Positions 12,881 through 18,791 of a stretch of 18,791 bases of DNA are shown piece after piece; the stretch's first letter is position 1; every line of letters begins with the position of its first letter. The stretch covers positions 1 through 18,791 of the forward strand of contig DAORGN010000083.1 in NCBI GenBank assembly GCA_035340095.1, read 5' to 3'. This stretch comes from JAEUKA01 sp035340095. GTDB taxonomy: Bacteria > Myxococcota_A > Polyangia > Palsa-1104 > JAEUJZ01. The notes beneath the pieces are model-generated. The model was not told the origin of the DNA and searched no databases. It worked only from the letters and a program-made list of their open reading frames with translations. The position numbers and the translations under genes were made by a program.

Positions 12881-15658
12881 CTAGCGAATGATGGCGTAGA
12901 AGAGAAGCCCAATCAGCAGGACGAGCAGTGCACCGACGGACGCGGCGACCACTTCCTGGTGTTTTAGCAACAGCGAACGCAGTCCTGGCTCGGGCGAACC
13001 GGGCAGGGCGACTGGCTTGCTGCTCGGGCGGCGCGGGGCAAACGAAGCGTGGCTCGTCGACACTTGCGCGGGCAAAACCGGCTTGGCATCGGCGACTGGC
13101 TCGGCGGGCTTTGCTGCTGGTGGCGTCGGTTCTTTGGCCGGTTCGGGGCGGACAATCGGATTGCTTTCGAGCAGCTTCTGCGCGTCGCGCGCTGGACCAC
13201 TGCCGGCCTTTTCCTGGAGACGGCTCAGCAAATCGAGACTGGGAATCGAGGCTGCGGTGGGTTTTTCATGCAGTCCATCGTTTGCGCTGGCCGGTGCTTT
13301 GCCGCTGCTCGGCGTATCGGCAGGGGCTTGCACGATCGGCTGCGGCGGCATCGCCTCGACGGCGGCCTGCGTCGGCAGCATCGAGATTGCATCGACCGGC
13401 AGCTTGGTCCGCGTCGGCTGTTCGTGCAGCGTCGCCGCATTCGGTGGCGCCGTGACGGCTGGTGTCACCTGCGGTTCCAAACGCAGTGACGGCGGCGGCG
13501 TCGGGTTGACCGGCGGCGTCAGAAGTTCGCCGATCATTGCCGGCAAAAGCGGCTTGGTCGGCGCACTGAGCAGCGCCGGGTCATGTTGGGCTTCAAGCTT
13601 TTCAATCGCCGCGGAAGTCGGCACAGATGACAGCGTCTGCGGCTCGACGGGGGAAACGGGCGGCGGCGGCGGGCTCGGCGGCACAATCGGAATCGCAGCC
13701 AGCGACGGCAAGCTCACCAGCAAGTCTTCTACATTGTCGACCTGAAGCGTCGATTCGGATACCCGCTTGGGCGACGGTGCTTTGAACTCGGCGACGGGCT
13801 TGGGCTCAGCGGGCTTGGGTTCGACGCTGGGCTTTGCTTCAGCGGCGGGCTTGGGTTCTGGGGCAATCGGTGGGGCCGTTTTTCCGGGTTCGACGACGGA
13901 CTGAACCTGCGGAGTCGCCGGAACCGATTGAACCGGCGGAGTCGCCGGAACGGACTGAACCTGCGGAGTCGCTGGGACGGCAAATGGCAGCTCGGCAACC
14001 AGTGGTGGTCCTTTGAGCTCGACGGGGGCTGCCGGTTTGCGGAGCCTGGCCAGCGCTTCGGCGACACCGGCTTTGAGCACGGGCCTGGCGTCCGGCGCTT
14101 TGGGCTGCGTCGTCGCCTCGGTGGTGCTGGTGGACGCCTCTGCTTTGGTTGGCTCTGCCTGTTGTGTCGCGACGGGTTTTTCGGACGGCTTGGGTTCTTC
14201 TGCCACCGTCGCTGGCACCGTCGTTTGCGCAGGCTTGGGTTCGACGGCGGGTTCGGGTTTGGCCAAAACCGATGGCTCTGCACCCTTGGCTTCGCTTGTT
14301 TCCGGCTTCGGTTCCGGCTTGGTTTCCGGGGCTGGGGTGTCGTCGATTTTCGCTTGCGGCTTGACGATCTGTTCTTCGATCGAACCACTGTCGGGCGAAA
14401 CCGTCAGGACTGGAAACGCCGTCGAGAGCTGCTGCAGAATCTGCGTGACTTTTTTCTTGGGTGCCGTGATCGCTTGCAGCTGCGGCAGCGGCTCTGCGGT
14501 TTTGGCGGGAGTCGGACTCGCGGGCGCTGGCGTCGGCTTGGCCGGTTCTGCCATCGCGACGGGGGCCGGTTCGGCTGGCTTTGTGACGGGCTGACTCGGC
14601 GGCGGCCCCAGCACCGGAAAGACACCCGAGCGCCGCTCCAGAAGCTGATGCATCCGCTTCTGCGCTTGGCTGGCCACCGGATCGACCGTTCCTGGCACTT
14701 CCGTCAGAACGTCGGGCAGTCGAAGTCCCGCAGTCTTGACCAGCGCTTCGAGCCCAGCGACGAGCGAACCCATGTCCGGCAGTCGTTCTTTGGGAGCCCG
14801 CGCACAGGCACACTCGGTCAGCTCGTCGAGCGACTGGCACAGCTGCGCCGTCAGCCCAGTGTTTGGATTGGGTTCCAGTTTTTTGGGCGGCTGGTGCAGG
14901 TTGTCGATGACAAAGTCCGCCAGCTCGTCGAAAAACGCCGGGCGACCCGTCAGGCATTCATGCAGGATTGCGCCCAGGACAAACACGTCGCCGCCGGGAT
15001 GCGGTCCCGTCTCCCCCGCGAGCAGCTCGGGGGGCCGATACATCAGCTTGTAGAGCGGCAATTGGTCGTCGAGACCGACCGACCTGCGGCGCAGATGATG
15101 CAGGCTGTGTTCGACGATGACGGGCTTTCCCGCCATCGTGGATTTTGCCCCTGGCCGCACCAGGAAAATGTTTTCAGGTCGAAGGTCGCCGTGGACCGCA
15201 CCGGCTTTGTGCAGCGCGTCGAGCGCTTTGCCCAAATAGAGGATCAGCGCCAGCGCGCGTTCGATAGAAAGGGGCCCGCGCGAAAGCCTTTGACGAAGCG
15301 TTTCTCCGTCGAGTAGCTCGGTCGCAAAGCCCGGAATGTCGAACTGATCGACGAGCATTTTGACGGGCAAAAGACCCATCGCTTGCAGCGGCTGGGCGGC
15401 GCGCAGATCCTTTTGCACCGCCAGCATCATGCCTTGGGTTGGCCGCAGTTCTCGACGGAGCATCAAGACGGCAAACTTGCCTTTGAGCCGTGAGTTTTCG
15501 GCTTCATACGTCACGCCCAGCTCGCCTTCACCGAGGACACGCAGGATGTGAAATTCGTTCTGGAGAACTTTCCCCAGACGGACCTCGGGCGGCACCGGGT
15601 TTCCGGCAACCCACGCGGGCATCGCCTGGACGGCTTTCGGGTCGGCGGGGCTCGTCAC
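12881..15658 (-). CDS. Tail-anchored Ser/Thr-kinase-like protein, probable pseudokinase
   Basis: This 925-residue protein starts at a GTG (an ATG 12 codons later is an alternative). Residues about 36-310 follow the Hanks-type kinase layout: glycine loop GEGELG (43-48), HGDLRPEN (156-163), YRPPELL around the APE position (207-213), and GGDVFVLGAIL (222-232). Two catalytic residues are missing: the beta3 Lys position reads AVL (Leu65) and the DFG position reads EHS (183-185), so phosphotransfer is unlikely. Residues about 320-900 are a Pro/Ala/Glu/Lys-rich linker with EPKP-type repeats and a VPATPxVQS tandem repeat. The end (about 902-923, VVAASVGALLVLLIGLLFYAIIR) is one membrane helix with almost nothing after it, so the kinase-like domain should face the cytoplasm. 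Likely a membrane-tethered scaffold or allosteric regulator. It is followed by the SuhB-family gene and lies divergent to fadL. Confidence 0.9.
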   Translation of the reverse strand: MTSPADPKAVQAMPAWVAGNPVPPEVRLGKVLQNEFHILRVLGEGELGVTYEAENSRLKGKFAVLMLRRELRPTQGMMLAVQKDLRAAQPLQAMGLLPVKMLVDQFDIPGFATELLDGETLRQRLSRGPLSIERALALILYLGKALDALHKAGAVHGDLRPENIFLVRPGAKSTMAGKPVIVEHSLHHLRRRSVGLDDQLPLYKLMYRPPELLAGETGPHPGGDVFVLGAILHECLTGRPAFFDELADFVIDNLHQPPKKLEPNPNTGLTAQLCQSLDELTECACARAPKERLPDMGSLVAGLEALVKTAGLRLPDVLTEVPGTVDPVASQAQKRMHQLLERRSGVFPVLGPPPSQPVTKPAEPAPVAMAEPAKPTPAPASPTPAKTAEPLPQLQAITAPKKKVTQILQQLSTAFPVLTVSPDSGSIEEQIVKPQAKIDDTPAPETKPEPKPETSEAKGAEPSVLAKPEPAVEPKPAQTTVPATVAEEPKPSEKPVATQQAEPTKAEASTSTTEATTQPKAPDARPVLKAGVAEALARLRKPAAPVELKGPPLVAELPFAVPATPQVQSVPATPPVQSVPATPQVQSVVEPGKTAPPIAPEPKPAAEAKPSVEPKPAEPKPVAEFKAPSPKRVSESTLQVDNVEDLLVSLPSLAAIPIVPPSPPPPPVSPVEPQTLSSVPTSAAIEKLEAQHDPALLSAPTKPLLPAMIGELLTPPVNPTPPPSLRLEPQVTPAVTAPPNAATLHEQPTRTKLPVDAISMLPTQAAVEAMPPQPIVQAPADTPSSGKAPASANDGLHEKPTAASIPSLDLLSRLQEKAGSGPARDAQKLLESNPIVRPEPAKEPTPPAAKPAEPVADAKPVLPAQVSTSHASFAPRRPSSKPVALPGSPEPGLRSLLLKHQEVVAASVGALLVLLIGLLFYAIIR
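13898..13978 (-). repeat. Three 27-bp repeats encoding VPATP(Q/P)VQS
   Basis: Inside the linker of the kinase-like protein (residues 561-587) a nine-residue unit VPATPQVQS, VPATPPVQS, VPATPQVQS is repeated three times. The DNA copies are nearly identical, which points to recent in-frame duplication. Confidence 0.85.
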
Positions 15659-15786
15659 GACCCTAGGATATCAGCAGAGCTGCCTTTCGATGCCAAGAGT
15701 TACGTGCGTGGTTTTGTCATTGCGCAATCGCCAAGGCGCGGGCTAAAACCCTGCCTTCACCGCTTTTTCCGTCGAGGAGGCTTGCC
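15659..15786. other. Divergent intergenic region (kinase-like / FadL)
   Basis: This 128-bp region must carry promoters in both directions, but no convincing -35/-10 pair was seen. It contains a perfect 10-bp palindrome, ATTGCGCAAT, at 15719-15728, a possible operator core, and the GAGGAGG ribosome-binding site at 15774-15780 of the FadL gene. Confidence 0.5.
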
Positions 15787-17322
15787 GTGACCGCTGTTTC
15801 GATTGGCTCTTTTCCGCTATCCCAACGTAGCTTGCGGTTGCCGCTCTTTTTTTCGGTGCTTGCGGTTGCCAGGTCCGCGGCGGCGGGTGGTTTCGAAATT
15901 CCGGCCAACGGCACCGAAGCACTGGGTCGTGGCGGCGCTTTTTCAGCAAAGGCTGACTCGCCACTGGCGCTGGAATACAACGTCGCCGGACTTGCGCAGC
16001 AGCGCGGCACCCATGCGCTTATCGACAACAACCTGGCGTTTTCGCGCTATCGCTTCGCGCGGGATGGCGGTGACAGTTTCGGTCCATTCCCGGCGGTGCA
16101 GGCCAATGCGACGCCGCCGTTTTATGCGCCGTGGTTTGGTCTTGCGACGGACTTTGGCTTTTTCAAACGACTGACATTTGCCGTCGGCATTTACGGTCCA
16201 TCGTCGATTGGCAAGCGGACGTTTCCGATGTTTGTCCCGATGGACAGCGGCAAAGATCGACCAGGGCCTGCGCGCTACGACATCGCAACGACGGATCTTT
16301 TGATCTTTTTTCCGACGCTGGCCGTTGGTGTGCGAGCGTCGAAGTACCTTGACTTGGGGTTTTCGGTGCAGCAGGCGTCGGCCCAGATCAAGCTCGCGAG
16401 CATGACGTATGCGCCGCAGAGTCTGCCGATTTTTCCGCAGTCGAGCGCTTGTTCAATGCAGGCCGAGGTCGCAGGCTGTGATTCCCTGACGCGCATCACC
16501 GGGTCCAGCTACGACAACTATCTGCTGCAGCTTGGGGCGCTGGCGCATCTGGGGAAGTCGGTTGATCTGGGCTTTAACGTCCGCAGCGCGTCGAACCTGG
16601 GCATCCGTCCGATTGTGGTGCGCGGCACGGTATCCGCGACGGAACCGCTGTATTTGCAAGGCGCGGGCATCGGCGCAGAAAAAATGGACGGCGAGTTTAC
16701 GATCAACCTGCCGTGGGTGTTCCGTGGCGGTGTTCGCTATGGGCAAAAGCTCGGCGGAACGCAGCTATTCGACGTCGAGCTGGATGCAATTTACGAAGCG
16801 TGGAGCTGGCTCGACGGGACGGATCACCAGCTCACGCTGAAAAATCCGCCGCCGCTCGTCAACAAAGGGCAGCCAGTCCAGATCACGCTGCCACATCACT
16901 ATCGCGACACCATCGGGCTGCGGCTTGGTGGATCGCTGTATATGCCGCTGGCTGCCGATGCAGGCGTGACGATGCGGATGGGTGGTTTTTATGACAGCTC
17001 CGCGAGCAATGATGCCGATCTGCGGCTCGACTTTGACACGCTGGAAAAGCTGGGCATCTGCGCCGGTCTTGGCTTTTCGCTGCGTGGCGTCGAGGTCAAT
17101 TTTGCGTATTCGTACCAGCACTCGTTGCCGCGCACCGTGTCAAATGGCCAGCTGAGCGTCATCGACGGGACGACCGGGCAGCCGGTGCAGGTTGGCGGCA
17201 TGTCGACGCCCGCTATCAACAACGGAACGTACAGTGGATCGACGCACATCGCTTCGATCGGTCTGACGCTGCGTTTTGACGAGTGGCGCCCGTCGTATAA
17301 ATCCAGCTCAGAGGGACTTTAG
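15787..17322 (+). CDS. FadL/TodX-family outer-membrane transporter
   Basis: This 511-residue protein starts at GTG, fixed by GAGGAGG 6 nt upstream. A signal peptide (hydrophobic run 18-32, likely cleavage after SAAA at 30-33) precedes the FadL hatch sequence GGFEIPANGTEALGRGGAF and ALEYNVAGLA. The hatch NPA motif is NVA here (65-67). The rest alternates short aromatic-rich strands and polar loops, as expected for the 14-strand barrel that moves long-chain fatty acids or other hydrophobic compounds through lateral diffusion. One long outer loop has two cysteines (CSMQAEVAGC). The final strand HIASIGLTLRF is followed by a 16-residue polar tail, unlike typical porins that end in an aromatic residue. 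Ligand is unknown. The gene end overlaps the convergent thioredoxin gene by 15 bp. Confidence 0.9.
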   Translation: MTAVSIGSFPLSQRSLRLPLFFSVLAVARSAAAGGFEIPANGTEALGRGGAFSAKADSPLALEYNVAGLAQQRGTHALIDNNLAFSRYRFARDGGDSFGPFPAVQANATPPFYAPWFGLATDFGFFKRLTFAVGIYGPSSIGKRTFPMFVPMDSGKDRPGPARYDIATTDLLIFFPTLAVGVRASKYLDLGFSVQQASAQIKLASMTYAPQSLPIFPQSSACSMQAEVAGCDSLTRITGSSYDNYLLQLGALAHLGKSVDLGFNVRSASNLGIRPIVVRGTVSATEPLYLQGAGIGAEKMDGEFTINLPWVFRGGVRYGQKLGGTQLFDVELDAIYEAWSWLDGTDHQLTLKNPPPLVNKGQPVQITLPHHYRDTIGLRLGGSLYMPLAADAGVTMRMGGFYDSSASNDADLRLDFDTLEKLGICAGLGFSLRGVEVNFAYSYQHSLPRTVSNGQLSVIDGTTGQPVQVGGMSTPAINNGTYSGSTHIASIGLTLRFDEWRPSYKSSSEGL

Positions 17323-17862
17323 GTAGCGCTCGACCGCGTCGACAAGCTCGCTGCGACGGCTGCGCAGGCTGCCGACAAAGGCGTGATGCACGACTCCGCG
17401 TTCGTCGACGAGCAGCGTCAGCGGCTGGGCAAAGTTCTGCAAACTGCTGCGCAGTCGATCGTCAATCACTTGGTACAGATCGCCGTTTGGGAAATAGCCG
17501 CGGTGTTGCTTCAGGAACTCTTGCAGCTTGGGCACGTCGCGGGTTTCGCTGGCGATGACGAGCTTTAGCCTCGGGTCTTTGGCCTGCGCTTCGAAAAAAC
17601 TACGCAGCGTCGGAAGTTCTTCCAAGCAGGGTCGGCATTCGACCGCCCACAAGTGCACAAAAAGCAGCCTGGCGACGGGAGCTTCGGTTGCGACAAATTC
17701 GTTTTTGCGCAGCACACGCAGCGTCGATAGATCCATCCGACGGTGCAAAAGCTGGGCTTCTTGCCGGCGCAGAAGCAGCTCTTCAGGAACCGGCGTCTGG
17801 GCGTGGACCTGCGCAGTCTGGAGTGACAAAAGCAGGGCCAAAACCTGAGCAAGCGTGCGCAT
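17308..17862 (-). CDS. Exported TlpA-like thioredoxin-fold oxidoreductase
   Basis: This 184-residue protein has a signal peptide (VLALLLSLQ core, likely cleavage after VHA at 19-21) and a thioredoxin-like domain. The active-site segment is LWAVECRPCLEELPTL with the redox pair Cys76 and Cys79 (CRPC) in the place of WCxxC, and FAQPLTLLVDERG supplies the cis-Pro strand. The order (first strand, CxxC helix, VIASET strand, cis-Pro strand) is that of TlpA/ResA proteins, which reduce periplasmic disulfides for example in cytochrome c maturation. The Trp directly before the active-site Cys is missing; it lies four residues upstream. It starts 18 bp after the cysteine-rich gene on the same strand, so that protein is an obvious substrate or partner. 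Its 3' end overlaps the fadL end by 15 bp. Confidence 0.85.
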   Translation of the reverse strand: MRTLAQVLALLLSLQTAQVHAQTPVPEELLLRRQEAQLLHRRMDLSTLRVLRKNEFVATEAPVARLLFVHLWAVECRPCLEELPTLRSFFEAQAKDPRLKLVIASETRDVPKLQEFLKQHRGYFPNGDLYQVIDDRLRSSLQNFAQPLTLLVDERGVVHHAFVGSLRSRRSELVDAVERYLKSL

Positions 17863-17880
17863 CAGCGTTCCCCTTCGCGG

Positions 17881-18681
17881 TTACTTCGGCGATTCGAGCG
17901 GGCGCAGCGCGGGTGGTGGCAGACAGTCGTCACAGCCCGTCGGCTCACTTTGTTCGGTCGGCGTTGCACAGTCAATTCGGAACACCCAGACGCTCTGTGC
18001 CAGCTCGCTTCCGACGGGCGGCATGTCGTCCGGATTCAGGTATTCGCGCTTCTTGAGCGAAAACGAATACACCCAGTGCAGCACCTGATCTCGCTTTAGC
18101 TTTTGTCCGCCGGGAAACTGGATGTCGAGCAGCTTTTCGATGATCTGCAGACCGCGCCGTTCGGCCCGGGCCACTTGGGGATCTTGCGTCGACAGCTTGC
18201 TGGTTCCCGTCTGTCCCAGCGGCGGTGGCGGCAGGTTCGACACGACCAGAAACTTGGTGGTTTCGAGCCATGGCGGCTGCGGCTGAATCGTCCGCTTGAG
18301 CCTTTGCAAATACACGCCTTCCAGTCCGTCGATGAGCGTGTCTTTGGGCGTAAAGTACAGCACCGAGTGGGTCTGTCCCGACATCATCGCGACAAAGCGA
18401 CCCAGGTGCGTCGGGTCTGCGTCTCCGACCAGCGTTGCAATTTTCTGATCAAGACAGATGTCTTCGCGCTTGCAGACCTGCGCCACGTCGTCGATAAGCT
18501 GCCGGACCGGAGGCCGACACAGCGCGAGCGCCAGACCTTTTTGCAGCTGCCGCTGACCACAGACCTGACAGCGCTGCATCCGCTCGACCTGGCCGCGGAG
18601 ATCCGCAATTTCTTCCGCGTAACAGCTTGCGGAAAACACCATCGCTGCCCCGAGCAGCACCCGCCACCGTCGCCCACTCAT
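17881..18681 (-). CDS. Exported cysteine-rich protein of unknown function
   Basis: The ATG at 18681 gives 266 residues and puts a signal peptide at the very N-terminus (RRWRVLLGAAMVFSASC); an in-frame TTG at 18762 would bury it behind 27 charged residues. Cleavage after CYA (20-22) by signal peptidase I is likely; SASC at 17-20 is a poor lipobox but not excluded. Nine cysteines are present, including CQVC (38-41) and CDDC (250-253), with others at 55, 70, 76 and 238. The segment SKLSTQDPQVARAERRG plus the following helix (about 161-187) faintly recalls the LSxxRA pattern of OmpA-like peptidoglycan-binding domains, but the match is weak. A coiled segment (about 24-37) follows the signal. It is co-oriented with and 18 bp upstream of the thioredoxin gene. 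No family was recognised. Confidence 0.75.
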   Translation of the reverse strand: MSGRRWRVLLGAAMVFSASCYAEEIADLRGQVERMQRCQVCGQRQLQKGLALALCRPPVRQLIDDVAQVCKREDICLDQKIATLVGDADPTHLGRFVAMMSGQTHSVLYFTPKDTLIDGLEGVYLQRLKRTIQPQPPWLETTKFLVVSNLPPPPLGQTGTSKLSTQDPQVARAERRGLQIIEKLLDIQFPGGQKLKRDQVLHWVYSFSLKKREYLNPDDMPPVGSELAQSVWVFRIDCATPTEQSEPTGCDDCLPPPALRPLESPK

Positions 18682-18732
18682 GGTGTGGTCTTCACCTTTG
18701 CCTTTCCGGTGATCGTCACGACTTTGGGAATG

Positions 18733-18762
18733 ACTATGCCGCTTATTTGCAGTTTTAGGCAA
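18733..18762 (-). promoter_or_regulatory. Weak candidate promoter for the cysteine-rich/thioredoxin pair
   Basis: TTGCCT (18762-18757) and CATAGT (18738-18733) are spaced by 18 bp on the minus strand, each with four of six consensus matches, about 50 bp before the ATG. The rest of 18682-18791 shows no recognisable gene. Confidence 0.22.
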
Positions 18763-18791
18763 TCGCGAAAGTCGGAGCTGGTTTGATACTC

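Noticed and set aside
13928..15316. Plus-strand frame of 462 codons rich in Arg, Phe and Gly
   Set aside because: It is antisense to the kinase-like gene, whose frame carries HGDLRPEN and other kinase landmarks.
18682..18762. 27-residue extension of the cysteine-rich protein
   Set aside because: It starts at TTG and would place charged residues before a signal peptide that fits perfectly at the ATG at 18681.

Overview
The window looks like chromosomal DNA from a high-GC Gram-negative bacterium. Four features point to an outer membrane: a FadL-type porin, a lipoprotein with a lipobox, a periplasmic TlpA-like thioredoxin and an exported c-type cytochrome. A large Ser/Thr-kinase-like protein, a CoxE-type VWA protein and secreted proteins of unknown function would suit a myxobacterial or other deltaproteobacterial-grade lineage. 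That placement is an inference; there is no rRNA or other marker gene. I see no tRNA, rRNA, CRISPR array, insertion sequence, integrase or phage gene, and no gene-free stretch over 300 bp.

Layout. (1) 1-1279, minus: the N-terminal part of a lipoprotein with a beta-propeller-like repeat, cut by the window edge. (2) 1356-5839, plus: an EVE-domain protein, a P-type cation ATPase that overlaps it by 4 bp, and a CoxE-like VWA protein, followed by a likely intrinsic terminator at 5873-5898. (3) 5960-9474, plus: a secreted protein of unknown function, a small exported diheme cytochrome c related to reaction-centre cytochrome subunits, and a polytopic GT-C-like membrane protein. (4) 9471-11796, minus: a Baeyer-Villiger-type flavin monooxygenase gene downstream of a ferritin-like predicted metal-dependent hydrolase gene. 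The pair has a clear promoter/operator region. (5) 12018-15658, minus: a kinase-like protein that appears to be a tail-anchored pseudokinase, followed by an inositol-monophosphatase (SuhB) family gene. (6) 15787-17322, plus: a FadL-family outer-membrane transporter. (7) 17308-18681, minus: an exported cysteine-rich protein followed by a TlpA-like thioredoxin.

How the parts may work together. The monooxygenase/hydrolase pair is a recognisable module for oxidising hydrophobic carbonyl compounds or lipids and seems to be controlled by repeated TATTGAAC half-sites. FadL could supply hydrophobic substrates, but it is a separate unit. The cysteine-rich exported protein and the thioredoxin are adjacent and probably act together on disulfides in the periplasm. 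The EVE-ATPase-VWA run is close-packed, but no shared function is obvious.

The most unusual item is the 925-residue kinase-like protein. Its domain lacks the beta3 lysine and the DFG aspartate, and it is joined to a C-terminal membrane anchor by a roughly 580-residue Pro/Ala-rich linker containing repeated short motifs. I do not see a convincing complete new defence or mobile system here. Several smaller oddities are listed as findings.
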